Numbered from the stretch's first letter, positions 11,078-22,175 are shown. The stretch: DNA of 64,000 bases from Leptidea sinapis (GCF_905404315.1 NC_066311.1:7502001-7566000), one strand, 5' to 3'. Numbers and translations are program-made. Notes: a model not told the origin generated them from the sequence alone.

Positions 11078-11352
11078 GGGGGAGGCTCGTTTGCACAGGA
11101 TTCCAGCTAGATTATGGGTACCACAATGGCGCCTATTTCTGCTGTGAAGCACTACTGTGTTTCGGTCTGAAGGGCGCCGTAGCTAATGAAATGACACTTA
11201 TGTATCAAGGTCACGAACGCAGTTGTAGTGCCGCTCAGAATTTTTGGGGTATTTCAAGAATCCTGAGCGGCACGGCATTGTAATGGGCAGGACGTATTAA
11301 TTACCCTCATCTGAACGTCCTGCTCGTCTCGTCCCTTATTTTCATAAAAAAA
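11078..11352 (+). repeat. Dispersed lepidopteran repeat Z, copy 1
   Basis: It starts GGGAGGCTCGTTTGCACAGG, has the AAGGGCGCCGTAGCTA core and an inner palindrome GTGCCGCTCAGAAT...CTGAGCGGCAC, and ends in an A-rich run after CTCGTCCCTTATTTTCAT. The A-rich end suggests retroposition. At least six other copies lie in this window. Family name not assigned; non-coding. Confidence 0.7.
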
Positions 11353-11429
11353 ATAGATACCGTAGATAGGGTTGTAGAAATAAGTTTTCTGTTATACTAC
11401 ATTTAAGGCGTAGACTGTTGATTACTTGT

Positions 11430-11485
11430 ATAAGTAGATGAAAATGAAAAATGAAAAATGAAAAAATTAAAATGAAAAATATTTA
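11430..11485 (+). repeat. AT-rich short tandem repeat
   Basis: Irregular tandem units of the type AATGAAA/GAAAAAT. Confidence 0.6.
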
Positions 11486-11754
11486 CAAACATAATAGTGG
11501 ATGTGACCTTCTATTAAGTGAGAAACACCTGTGCCAGAAGGCCACGCTCTTCCATATCAATTAAAATTAACAGTACCAAAAACTAGATAGTTAACTCTTA
11601 TGTAAATAATATATAATAGTAAATAAAGTAATTTGAAAAAATTTGTTTCTTTCAAATGATATCTCTCACTTCTGTGATTAATAAATAAATAAAATAAAAT
11701 CATTTTACTGTCGGTCAGGGACCCACATAAAACATGTTTACATGATGTATGTTT

Positions 11755-12545
11755 ATATGTATGTTTATGCGAATTTATGTATGTTTAAGTAAGTATATTG
11801 ACAAAGTCAAAGTCAAAAAATCTTTATTCACTGTAAAACTTTATAAGTTATTTAGTGCAAGTCAGGATGTAGTACAAAAGTTACAATAGCATTCAAATGA
11901 GTATAACAATATTCATTAACAAAATTTAGAACATTAATTCCAACTATCTTCATCATTCAAATAATCTTTCAAATTATAATAGGCCTTAGATGTTAATTTA
12001 TTTTTTACGATACTTTTAATTTTTTTAATAAGTAATATTTTAATATCATTTGGGAGTTTATTATAAAATATAACACAATCCACTTTAAAAGATTTAGCAA
12101 TTTTACGGAGCCTAGTAGATGGAATTGCGAGTTTATGTTTGTTTCGAGTATTGACACTGTGTACATCACTATTCTTTTTAAATTGGCTAATATTTTTATG
12201 GGCGTATAGGGGGTTCTCGTATATGTACTGGCAGTGTACTGTTATAATATTTATTTCACTAAACTTTTCTCTCAATGAATCCCTTGAACGCATTTTATAG
12301 ACTGCTCGAATTGCTCTTTTCTGCAGCACAAATATGTTGTCAATATCTGCAGCCCTACCTCACAATATAATTCCGTAAGACATGACACTATGAAAGTAGC
12401 TGAAATATACAAGTCTAGCCGTTTCAAAATCTGTCAGCTGCCTAATTGTATATTAAATATAGCATTGTCTTGTAACCCATAACACAGGCTAAATATGCTT
12501 AACTTGGGGCAAGATAATTTTTGTAAAAAGTGTGTCAATATTATT
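11755..12545 (+). repeat. tRNA-derived SINE body split by a LINE insertion
   Basis: 11755-11805 (ATTTATGTATGTTTAAGTAA) and 12450-12545 (TGTCTTGTAACCCATAACAC, AACTTGGGGCAAGATAAT) are consecutive parts of the SINE present uninterrupted at 29003-29285. The LINE tail at 11806-12450 lies between them, with ATTG at both edges as a possible short target duplication. Confidence 0.65.
11806..12450 (-). pseudogene. LINE C-terminal fragment with 3' end
   Basis: The minus frame 12329-11934 reads LQKRAIRAVYKM, INIITVHCQYIYEN and FYNKLPNDIK, the conserved tail after the RT thumb of Jockey-group LINEs, and ends DSWN. Its 3' terminus at 11806 is the repeated TCAAAGTC type. It is 5'-truncated and shares the domain with 36329-36733 and 61332-61660. 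Confidence 0.75.
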
Positions 12546-12789
12546 ATATATATAACATAAAAAATTTAAAAGAAAAATTGAAGAAAATTTATTAATATAA
12601 TATTAAGGTCCCTTAAAAAATGAATAGTCACTTTACGTTAGGGATATGGTGTATCCTTAGCCAGTGTTTCTAAAACACATTGTCAGACGATGCCTTAGCA
12701 ACGACTCAAATCATCTTATAGAATTACAGACGGTTTCCCAGAAACCCGCTATTCTATTCCGTACAACGGCGTAGTAGTCCGTAGTTAAT

Positions 12790-12905
12790 TAAACAAATTA
12801 CATTTGTTACTAAAAGCTTTGGATAATGCGGGACTCAAATCTTGCCTCTCGGGTTCCGTGCGAGCGGTCTTACCAACTGAGCCAACCGTCCGAGTGACGG
12901 ATCGA
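12790..12905 (-). repeat. tRNA-like SINE fragment
   Basis: On the minus strand it carries GACGGTTGGCTCAGTTGGTA and GAGTCCCGCAT, the A- and B-box parts of the tRNA-like family also at 21025 and 58255. Diverged, not a functional tRNA. Confidence 0.55.
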
Positions 12906-13049
12906 ACAGAAAATCTTCGTATATCTTGTCCAACTCTCCGACACGCAGTAACTATCTACACATGGACATTTCTTCACATAACTGCCTCTCAAATCCGAAT
13001 AAGAGTGCTGTATATTTAAAATATCATCAACCATTTACATAATATTAAA

Positions 13050-13740
13050 CCTTTTTGGATTCAAAGTCAAAGTCAAAAATATTTTATTGACATAAAATCG
13101 AAAGATTGCTCGTCAAAGTCAATCACTAAAAATACAATTCCTATACATATTAATTACACAAAAATTTAAACATATAATATATAATAACACATATTGTAAT
13201 CTTAAGAAATATGAAAGAAAAGAAAATATGAGGAAATAAGTTTTGTCTGTCTAAATAACAATTTATATGATAAAAGAACCTGTAACTATGTATTTCCTAG
13301 GATATTAAATACATTATCTGATGATCTAACAGATATATATCTGCAAAAGAAAATTTTTAAAGTTAAGCTAAAAAATTACTATCTAGAAGCTAATAACCAG
13401 GAGTACCTATGATGTATATTTTAATAAGGTTTTGCGAGTATGTCTTTATCATTACATATATTAAGATAATTTTGTTCATTGAATAATTAAAATAAAATAC
13501 ATATATTTAAAATAATGCAATCCAGTAAAAAAATACAAGGCTGAATGATAAAATCCATAAAAAAAAACAACTATAATACTATTCAATTCCATATTGTAAT
13601 ATCGTTTACGTAATCTTCAATACTGTAATAAGCTTTCGACATAAGTCTGCGTTTAATAAAAGATTTAAATTTATTTATTGATAATTCAGAAACACTTTTT
13701 GGTAATTTATTGTAAAATTTAATACCAATAAAATGCTAAT
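13050..13740 (-). repeat. LINE 3' end, decayed
   Basis: It begins with CAAAGTCAAAGTCAAAAATA (3' tail, minus orientation). At 13600-13740 it contains a degenerate version of the LINE C-terminus (TTATTGTAAAATTTAATACC corresponds to the YNKLP block). No open frame remains. Confidence 0.5.
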
Positions 13741-14100
13741 ACAACTTTAGGATTCCTACGATACTATCGGATATGGTTCAAGGGAATTTTGCGAACCAGC
13801 CATATTTTTTTCCAGCACATTTTGTCTCAAAAGGTGTTTGGTCTCCCAATATCATTACTACGCGGCCACATTATCTTTGGACCTTGCTGGAACGCGAAGC
13901 CCCCTCCCGTTCCCCTTACCCCCTCGCGCTCGACGTGTTGTGTCAGTACGGATTGCATATTCATCACCATAAGGTACATGTGATACTTTCGAGCTATCGC
14001 TGCTTTGTTTTTGAAGTTTTCATTTTGACGTTTTGAATTTTTTTTGTTAATAGTTCTGTAAATTTATTGAAATTTATTGAATTAGGCGTTACTGATAATG
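13741..14100. other. Unassigned segment
   Basis: A short GC-richer stretch (13860-13940) but no recognisable protein or RNA motif; frames of 87 and 64 codons overlap each other and match nothing I know. Confidence 0.4.
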
Positions 14101-14316
14101 ATTTAAGTTTTCTTTAGTGTTAATTCCGCCAATATTTGTTTTTAAAACAATTCGACACGTGTTTCGCCTCTACTTGTCTCGCCAAAATCTGGCACGAGAC
14201 TCACGAGATTTTGGCGAGACAACACGTCCTGAGGATGCCTCGTGTAGAGGCGAAACACGTGTCGAATTGTTTTAAAAACAAATATTGGCAGAATTAACAC
14301 TAAAGAAAACTTAAAT
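14101..14316. repeat. Foldback element with nested hairpin
   Basis: 73-bp arms at 14101-14173 and 14244-14316 are complementary with about one mismatch. Within them lies a second perfect 16-bp hairpin, TGTCTCGCCAAAATCT at 14175-14190 against 14206-14221, followed by an unpaired ACACGTCCTGAGGATG. A compact two-level foldback with no coding capacity. Confidence 0.85.
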
Positions 14317-14656
14317 AATTTGTATAATAGTTCTGTAGTTTCTATTGTTCGGTGTCGCTATTATTACTGCCAGAAAAATAAATACTTTTTTTACTTAAAT
14401 CAGATTCATTCATGATTCGTCATCACTCATCACTATGATAATATTAATAATCAGCATCACAACAGAACAACTTTACATCAATCTATAATACAGAAAAACT
14501 TAAATCGTTGTTTATTTATTGAAAAAATTAAAATTAAATGATTTTTTTTTAAATGAATAATTTTTTATTTACGTAAACTTACAAAAATCATCTGTAAATA
14601 GGCATAAAATATTCACAAGTGCGCAAAAGCGTCAAAAAGTAAATTACTTAAGTAAC

Positions 14657-14961
14657 CAGTGGGAGGCTCCTTTGCACAGGAAGCCGGCTAGATTATGGGT
14701 ACCACAACGGCGCCTACTTCTTCCGTGAAGCAGTAATATGTAAGCATTACTGTGTTTCGGTCTGAAGGGCGCCGTAGCTAGTGAAATTACTGGGCAAATG
14801 AGGCTTCAACATCTTATGTCTCAAGGGCAATTGTAGTGCCGCTCAGAATTTTTGGGTTTTTTGAGAATCCTGAGCGGCACTGCATTGTAAGGGGCATGGC
14901 GTATCAATTACCATCAGCTGAACGTCCTGCTCGTCTCGTCCCTTATTATCATAAAAAAAAA
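14657..14961 (+). repeat. Dispersed repeat Z, copy 2
   Basis: Close to full length: starts CAGTGGGAGGCTCCTTTGC, ends in an A-rich run after GTCCCTTATTATCAT. Includes the 5' palindrome GTAATATGTAAGCATTACTG and the CGCTCAG...CTGAGCG hairpin. Confidence 0.75.
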
Positions 14962-15361
14962 TACGTCAGTGGATGCTCCAGGGTCGCAGACACTCGCGAA
15001 ATACATGGTACCGTACTCTAAACTTCTTTATCCTCAATATATTCCTTAATATTATAGTAACCTTTTCCCATTAAAACAGTTTTTATTAAAATAATATCTT
15101 AGTGATGCTTGTTTTGCACACCGGAACAAAGCGACAATGTGACGTCATCGACTTCAGGTCCAGATAATGTAATCGCGTTGGACATCAATATCAATTTATC
15201 AAGCCAAAACTTAGCCAAAAGATATCAGAAGTGTTGGCTGTCAACTGTCAAAGTTTAGTAATCAATTATGGACATAGACAACCTTCTATAACGCTGTGCT
15301 TATACTAGACTAATTTCACACATAAAATTATCTTATAGATGTCTTTATAGTTAAATATATC
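14962..15361. other. Unassigned segment
   Basis: Nothing recognised. Confidence 0.4.
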
Positions 15362-15757
15362 TTCATAGTCTTAGATTAGGGATTGGTCTCCACTGCGTTC
15401 CAACTAGATACCGCAGGCGTAGTCGCAGAGTGCGAACAATGTGTGACGTTGACGTGCCACATGTTCTGTTAAACATTGCTAATAATTGAAACTACAATGT
15501 CGGGTTGCGTCGTAAAACTTTGTAAAAATAATACTACAAAAAATAACAAAGACACTGGGAACACATATCATCAGTAAGTATTTTGTATTTTATTAATTTC
15601 AATGTAAAATAACACGAAGTCTATGTTACTATATTTGAAAGATGCCATTGAGTGTCAAGATGCCACGCACACAAGCATCTAATAGAGGGCGTAATAAAAA
15701 AGCTATTGTATCTAGTTGGAGCCCAGGGCAGACCAATCCTTAATCTAAGTTCATAAT
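15362..15757 (+). mobile_element. THAP-exon TIR element (P-like, non-autonomous)
   Basis: A 380-bp unit (15370-15749) is bounded by 42-bp terminal inverted repeats starting CTTAGATTAGGGATTGGTCT, with about five mismatches between the ends. It is flanked by TTCATAGT and TTCATAAT, an 8-bp target duplication with one change. Inside, 15497-15573 encodes the start of a THAP zinc-finger (see next entry). P-superfamily transposases begin with a THAP domain and make 8-bp duplications, so this looks like an internally deleted P-like element; that family call is inference. Confidence 0.6.
15497..15573 (+). pseudogene. THAP-domain first exon with 5' splice donor
   Basis: ATG opens a 77-nt exon, MSGCVVKLCKNNTTKNN and eight further residues, ending CATCA then GTAAGTA, a near-perfect donor. 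The M-x-G-C-x4-C spacing with the KDTG...Y tail is how THAP (C2CH) zinc-finger domains begin. The rest of the domain, which carries the other zinc ligands, is absent; only the first exon is kept inside the element. A second copy at 38816-38892 has the same length and donor. Confidence 0.65.
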
Positions 15758-16085
15758 ATTGATTTAATGCATAAATCATTATTTAACTATCATTAAATCC
15801 ATATGTTATACCTTTCTTTATTTACAGTATGTGTGTATTGAAGCGTCTATGGAACTCAATAACTATTGTTGTTTTTTGTAGATATAGTTTACGTATGATA
15901 TAGTAACATGATAGTTAAGACTTTCTTTTCATTACTTAGCAATGATTATTATTAAAATTATTTGAAGAGTTGAGCTGTTAATATGCATTGTAACGAACCC
16001 ATGTCTTACCCATCTGAAGCAGTATTTAAAACATTGATACAAATACATCTAAGATTGTCCACACAAATAATATTATGTTATGTTC
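15758..16085. other. Unassigned AT-rich DNA
   Basis: No gene or repeat recognised. Confidence 0.4.
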
Positions 16086-16089
16086 CTAA

Positions 16090-16415
16090 TTTATTGAGTA
16101 TATGTCCAAATAAAAAATGGTGCGGTTAGTTGAATATGCCAAATAACAAAGAGGATGTAAATACTACGTAAAAAGAGGCAGGACTGCCTTAGAAAAAAAA
16201 AGATTTTTAGTTTAGTATGAAACGTGCAGTGATTTGACATAAGTTTGAAATAGTAGTAATTACAGTATGGCGATTGGTGACCAAGTATAATCCGGCTAAG
16301 TTTGAAAGTGGACAGTTGCTTAAAACTTAGTGGATTTCGGCTATCTCCGTTTTTTACAAGATTATAGCCGTCATCTGTCAATCTATAAATGACTGCACAT
16401 CCCATACAATCGCCT
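16090..16415 (+). repeat. MITE-like repeat X, copy 1 (uninterrupted)
   Basis: It shares long stretches with 35115-35830 and 41790-42500: AGGCAGGACTGCC, TATGAAACGTGCAGT, ATAATCCGGCTAAGTTTGAA and the ATAGCCGTCATCTGTC part. The end sequence GTGCAGT...ATT recurs inverted near the other end, so it is probably a TIR-type non-autonomous element. This copy lacks the inner MITE found in the other two. Confidence 0.65.
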
Positions 16416-17600
16416 TTTTCTCAGAGAGTTTCGTTAGGCTGGTAAATAAGTTTTCACTACTAAATTCATAGCTTCCGACTTTGATATTAGTTTAAGTGAA
16501 CGACTTATTTGAAGGACCGTTGTAACTAGTTATAACAATATCTGTTTTTGACATAAAGATACGTTCAATAATCTGGTAGAAGACCGTCGTACATTGTGAG
16601 GTATATACTAATAGATATTCAGCTGTGGGGCCTCTAATTAAACCGTCACTCACACACTCAACAAATAAAGCACCGCAATATTGGCTATATGTAACAAAAG
16701 CCTGCGGGAAGGAGATCGAATGTGTCGACCGTTAATATTGATAGCTTCTACAGGCTAATCTATTACATATATATATATATATATATATATACTACTAACT
16801 GACCCGGTGAACGTCATATCAGCTATGTCGTTGCTAACAGCTTTTACGTGGGTAACACTGAAAATGTTTAGAACTCACCAGTTAGAAACATTGCTAATGA
16901 AAACTTTTTTTGAATTTCAATTTAAGAACTCTTTGGTAACCTCATGTTACATTCGTAATTTTTTTTTTTGTGAATAATATAGTTCTTTTTTTTTAATACT
17001 GCATTGTTATACGCTTAATACACACTTTTTATCACGGTATAATTATTTTCCACGGAGTTACATTAAAACGCGTCTACTTATTGACCGAACGCTGCGCACT
17101 CTTAATGCCGTATCACAACGTGTCGATCTCTTCACATGTTCTCTGACTGAGTTCACAAAGGCGGCCTCTTGTATTATAGAAACTATCTAAATATTGACTT
17201 GTATTCTCATTTCTCATACTCGGAAAGCTATGTTGTTTTGATCTGATTATTCGGTGGAAAATACTGCCTCCCTTCATAAAGAGGGAAAAACTCATACAAA
17301 TTACTACCCACCTAAGGGCTGGAATGATTTTTAAAAAGAGAACTGCTGTCAGGTGTGAAATTTTATGTAAAAAAAAATACTGCGGCCATGTGACTTTCTC
17401 AACAGCCAGTGTGAATTTAGCGCAAACTTCTTTAAGCGGAATAAGCCGCAACAATTACGCGGAGAGTTCCATATTTAGAATTTAAAAAGTCTACATAAAT
17501 TGTCCTAATTTGACAATTAATTTTAAGTAGGTACTACTAATATTATATATTATCAATAAATAGTTTAGATAAACAACTAGTTTTATTTTACTCATATTCG
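16416..17600. other. Unassigned AT-rich DNA with an (AT)n run
   Basis: An AT dinucleotide run lies at about 16766-16790, followed at 16793 by CTAACTGACCCGGTGAACGT, which may be a worn Helitron 3' end in reverse. The 113-codon minus frame 17113-17454 has no known motif. Confidence 0.4.
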
Positions 17601-17602
17601 AA

Positions 17603-17713
17603 ATGAAAAGTAGAGTGTTTAACACGGGTAAAAGAATCAATTCCTACTCGGACTATAGCGGAATATGATTGGGAATTGATTCTTTCGACCCTCGGTTAAC
17701 AATCTACTATTTC
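17603..17713. repeat. Imperfect inverted repeat
   Basis: Arms at 17603-17645 and 17672-17713 (GGGTAAAAGAATCAATTCC against GGAATTGATTCTTTCGACCC and flanks) pair over about 40 nt. Short foldback or MITE remnant. Confidence 0.6.
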
Positions 17714-19020
17714 ATCATATGTTTATTACAATTTACCTAGTTAGTTCTTTCGATTGACATTGACATTGTGTGACCAATGACGTATGTAAAGAACGTCATT
17801 GTGTGTGAGTAATATTTACTTATTATTTTATTATGGTGTGGCTAGACTTAAAAGCTATCAATAGGTAGCACACATAGAATTATAGCATTTTATTAATATT
17901 AAAGGTAAAGGTAAAGGTGTATTAAATTAAATTTTTAGTTATTTGATACTTTTCAGTTTTTGAATTTGGTTTTTTAAACGTAGTTTTTTTTATCTAAAAA
18001 TGTTCAGTTTTACCTAGGTATTCGTTATAACTGGTTGCACTATGTACGTTCAAAATATTTAGTTTTTACTGAAACTTGTTTGAAAAATGATTAAAAAAAA
18101 AATCTAAAAATTCGAGTGTTTTATGAATAGAAATAATACATTCATTCAAACTATTTAATATGTTTTAGTAATAGAAAAATATATCTATTTAATTTAAAAT
18201 TTGTTTGTGACTTTGTTGTTCGACTTAAAACCTATCAATAGGTATCACATTCCAATAATAGTATTTTAAAGTGAAACTTTTATTACATTGTCTCAAACTT
18301 TTTCGTCTGTGTGTTGCATGTCGCGTGACGGTCGGGCGGCGCCTATAGTTCGCAGCAGCTGACCGTGTATAGACTATTACTCATTTGTGCCAGTGCTCCA
18401 CGCTATTTTGTTTTTGTCAGTGTTTAATGTAATCCTTTTAACGATGAAGCTGTAAATGCTAATTTAAAAGTGTGGCAACAACTTTCTTGCTACTTATTCT
18501 CACTAAAGCTTAGTAAAAAAAAAGTATAATATTTGGCATTAATATGTGTCATTTATATGACCCAAATGAATAGTGATATTGGTTTATTTTAGATGAGGTT
18601 TAATATATGCCTTTTGATTTGTATATATTTTGTTTCTTATGCCTAAAGCCTGTGTTTCTTCTGCACCTTCAGGCAATAAGGTGTCGAAAGAATAGTTGGT
18701 TTATCCTGGTGCTGATTTTGAAATCCAAATTCGACAAAAATTCTTTAATTTTTAATATAATATTAAATTAAATGCAGTTTTAAAACACTCTTATAAACTC
18801 ATTTGCAAGAAAAACGGGCGGTTTTAAATTTTTCCGTCCATATAGAAAATACAATACCAATAGAGGTTTTAGTCATTTGAGAATATTACTGGCACATTTA
18901 TGAAGTGTTGTGGTGTATAAAAAAAGTTTATTCCAAATTCAAATTTAAGACATAGTCTGACTTTAACATAAATTGCGTATCGTGGCGGGAATCGTTGATA
19001 GTAGACTAGAACGGGTCATA
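17714..19020. other. AT-rich DNA with a worn LINE 3' segment
   Basis: At 18470-18595 GTGGCAACAACTTTCTTGCT resembles the LINE 3' region better kept at 25685-25850. The phrase CTATCAATAGGTA occurs twice (17857 and 18232). No gene seen. Confidence 0.4.
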
Positions 19021-19021
19021 C

Positions 19022-19400
19022 CATCATATTTTTTTTTTATTTATTTATTTACAAAGTTTACAAAAGAAAATACTTAAAGCTAGCATCAGAAAACCACACG
19101 GGTTTGTAATATATGCTAACAAAGAGTTAAATCTAGGTACATTAACTACAGAACATTAGTGCCAGTTAGATAAATTGTGTAAATATATTTATTTTAAGTG
19201 ACTTAAAAAGTATGACTTCAGTTTTTTCTTAATATTACAAGGATTTATACAGTTCCGTACATCAGTGGGTAATTCATTAATTAGGCGAGGAACTAGGTAA
19301 GCATTCGTTCGTTCGCCATATCTATTGAGCGCGCTCGGAGCGCATAAACAGATATAAGAGCATAAGATTCAGCACTATGCCGTCACTTGTAAGCTATCCA
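19022..19400 (-). repeat. LINE 3' region, decayed
   Basis: It begins with a TTTATTTATTTACAAAG-type 3' tail in reverse and at 19255-19320 carries a worn C-terminal block (GTGGGTAATTCATTAATTAG). No frame persists. Placement rests on resemblance to the other LINE tails here. Confidence 0.4.
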
Positions 19401-19889
19401 ACTGAGTGCTGGTGAAAATTCAAAAGTGCAGGTAGAGTGAGTACATTTTGGTCATATATTTTTATACGGCATTTTTACCGTAATTATTACCGTTTTTACG
19501 TAAAAATATGGTGTGCCACAAAGTCGGTATTTATTTTTTGATTTTCTGACAATTTCCAGGCTAAATTTGGTCATTTCATTCTGTACGGCATCAGTTTCAT
19601 ACTGTTTCAGTACAACTTCTAATCCATTATTCCTCAACGCCGTACAAAAATCATGCGACAAGGGGAAAAAATCTTACAGGTGTCAGGGGGGTGGCTTGAA
19701 AAGGTACAGGCTTGGGTTCCAAAACATTATCTAGCACTCAAAAACTCTTATATTGTCCTATATACATCACCTGGTGGTTCATATGACCCATCAATTTATA
19801 GACACGGGCCTGTAGTCTATAGTTTTTATTGAGTTCATGGACAAAATTTGATTATTTTGGACGATAACTCACACTCTCTCACTGTTCTG

Positions 19890-20110
19890 GCGATGTGAAA
19901 GCGTATATACAAGAGGTTTGTCGCTTTGATTGGCCAGCTCGAAGTCCCGACCTCAATTCCATTTGAGATGTTCTAAAACGAAATCGGTGCAGCCCGCTCC
20001 GCAAACGCCAGGGAGCTAAGGAATGTAATTCCTGCGCAGTGGGAGCGTATTCCACAAGAAACAATTAAGAATAGCATCGATAGCATTCCTGGACGAATAC
20101 AAGCTGACAA
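19890..20110 (+). pseudogene. Tc1/mariner transposase C-terminal relic
   Basis: Plus-strand translation gives FDWPARSPDLNSI, the conserved block around the third catalytic acidic residue of Tc1-type transposases (usual form DWP..SPDLNPIE), followed by a stop at the E position. Homology resumes in the next frame as WERIPQETIKNSIDSIPGRI, the canonical C-terminal block. One in-frame stop and at least one frameshift make it dead; upstream parts are not recognisable. Confidence 0.8.
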
Positions 20111-20336
20111 CAATCATTTTAGTAAAGAGCAATTTTGGCCACACTGCATATTAAACTTTTCCTTTTAATTCTTATTATTAAAAAACTTTGGCAAAGTATA
20201 ATATCCTATATCTGAAATTATAATTACGTAATTTCGATTACAAGTTTGAACTTACCTAAAGAATTCCTTGATATAATATGATTGATTGGAATTATCAATA
20301 AAATTAAACCACATAACGTAGGTACGTTAAATTATC

Positions 20337-20657
20337 TAACGGCCGTTCCCAATATACTATCTACAAATAGAGATAAGTTACTACCTTCTACTATAAGTAA
20401 TTAGCTGTTAATAATCTGAAGCTGTCCCAATATACCCGATAAGTCATTCTTATCGCCTTACTCGTATATTGGGACGCGTGAATTACAATTACCGTACAAA
20501 CTTGTACCGCTGGTAAGCTATACGTCGTCCCATTGACAGACAGCGTGTACCGATAAGGTGAGTTACCTTAGATAAGTTTATTGGGACAGAAAAGTCAACG
20601 ATAGATACGATTTTTATCTCAAGTAATTGATAGACTGAATATTGGGAACGGCCGTAA
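20337..20657. mobile_element. Harbinger-like MITE
   Basis: 315 bp (20340-20654) with perfect terminal inverted repeats CGGCCGTTCCCAATAT and TAA on both sides (20337-20339, 20655-20657). Shorter internal copies of the GGGAC.ATATTGGGA theme lie at 20431-20475 and 20575-20590. A 3-bp TAA target duplication suits PIF/Harbinger. No coding capacity. Confidence 0.75.
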
Positions 20658-20984
20658 GATAATTTCAATAACAACATTTATCAAAGAATCGCTTACAAAA
20701 AATACATTGTACTTAAATGACATTGATTTATCATATAAGATTATATCTCCCGTGAGCTTTTAACACATTCTGTTTGTGGAATCAGTACATTAATGTTTGG
20801 AAGTCAATCTCGTTGAACAGTTTGTAAATGTATCGTGGATATTATCGTCTGACTGAAGTCCAAATACAGTAATATTGGCTGTAAAATTGTGGTTTACTGG
20901 TTTTAATGTTTCTCTCATTCATCACCAATCCATCACTAAGTAATATTAATATTCCATCTTCGTATTTGCCACAACTTGAGAGTT

Positions 20985-21115
20985 GAACAAAGCAAACAAG
21001 ATTTTATAACGATACGTTACGCGAACGTTTGGCTCAGTTGGTTAGAGCACCGGCACGGAACGCCGGAGGTCGTGGGTTCGAGTCCCGCATCGTTCATAAA
21101 AAATTTTGTTTTTCA
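20985..21115 (+). repeat. tRNA-like SINE with foldable cloverleaf
   Basis: GGCTCAGTTGGTTAGAGC forms a D-arm, CCGGC/GCCGG an anticodon stem with a 7-nt loop, and GTGGG/CCCGC a T-arm. The acceptor GAACG pairs with CGTTC. Position 33 is C rather than the invariant U, and the same flanks (GTTGAACAAAGCA upstream, AAATTTTGTTTTC-type downstream) recur at 43150 and partly at 58225. It is therefore better read as a transposed tRNA-derived element than a functional tRNA gene. Confidence 0.7.
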
Positions 21116-21128
21116 AATTTTATTTGTG

Positions 21129-21490
21129 TCTTAATATAGTATTATATAAATCTAGTGTCGTTATCTTTGTTTCCAGTGAACTCCTATTCTAATAAACGGA
21201 TTTTAATGGTGATTACTCCATGGAGTGCAATTTAGTCCAACTTGAGAGGTAGGATAGTTTTTATTTCGTTTTGAGACCTTTAGATTTGAGAGATTTGTAT
21301 GGACGTATTTTCAATGAGAGAATTTATTGACGCACGATTTGACAGTTCTATTGTGAAACAATTTCATTATAACAACAGTGAGTATATTTTACGAAATAAT
21401 TCTTGTTATGTAATGTTATGAAATATTATTGACAAATTCATAAAAACAGCATTATTATTTTATGTACAGAACGTCTGTCGGGTCAGCTAG
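21129..21490 (+). mobile_element. Non-autonomous Helitron
   Basis: It ends AACGTCTGTCGGGTCAGCTAG followed by T. The 3' 180 bp (from about 21310, GAGAGAATTTATTGACGCAC) match the Helitron at 24355-24725, but the 5' half differs and resembles 59643-59740 (CCAGTGAACTCCTA). The exact 5' end is uncertain. Confidence 0.65.
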
Positions 21491-21759
21491 TATTTAATAT
21501 AAGTATATTCCTACCACTACTCATACTATACAAAATAACGCATCTTGCCGTCGAATTATATGCAATCTTCACAGCGGGAATCGCACCTGTTGTTCGATTG
21601 GCAGTTTAGAATTCACTTAACGGACTCATAAAAAATGACACTTGACGGTGACAACGACTGCATTGCAACATTTAGTAGATCTAGTCAAATTTAGATAAAT
21701 TATTAGTTAGTGTAGTTCAGATAGTGAATCAAAAAATCAAAAAATAACAAAATAACAAC

Positions 21760-22175
21760 CGGCTTCAAAAATACTATTCCAAAGCAATAGATATAATATG
21801 CACTAAAAAGTATGAAAATAATTGCGTATTTTTAGATAATCTAATTAATTTATCTAATTGTAGTTACGATTATTGTTCAAATTCTCACCAAACTTCCGTA
21901 GAAGAATTATCGAAATCGTTTGGCGCGATATTGAGTATTATTCGTAAATTTGTCGCGTACATACTTATAGCAAATTAAAGAATTTTATGGTTTTCTCATT
22001 GTTGCCATTTTCCGATCTGGACCAAATTTCAATGGAACCACACGGGAAGAAACAGTTTTCAAATAAAAAAAAGTGTTATCAACATTGGTTCACGCAGTCC
22101 AAAGTTTTGAAGTAACAAACATAAAAAAATTATACCGACAAATTCATAACCTCCTACTTTTTTGAAGTCGGTTAA
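21760..22175. repeat. TIR repeat Y, copy 1
   Basis: Bounded by ACCGGCTTCAAAAATACTAT and CCTCCTACTTTTTTGAAGTC, i.e. inverted CCGACTTCAAAAA-type termini. Interior shared with 26060-26835. Non-coding. Confidence 0.65.

Noticed and set aside
18640..18700. Possible third THAP-type start (MPKACVSSAPSG)
   Set aside because: The second cysteine spacing is wrong and the frame ends quickly; no donor or TIR nearby.
21025..21100. Functional tRNA gene
   Set aside because: U33 is replaced and flanks are shared with other copies of a dispersed repeat.
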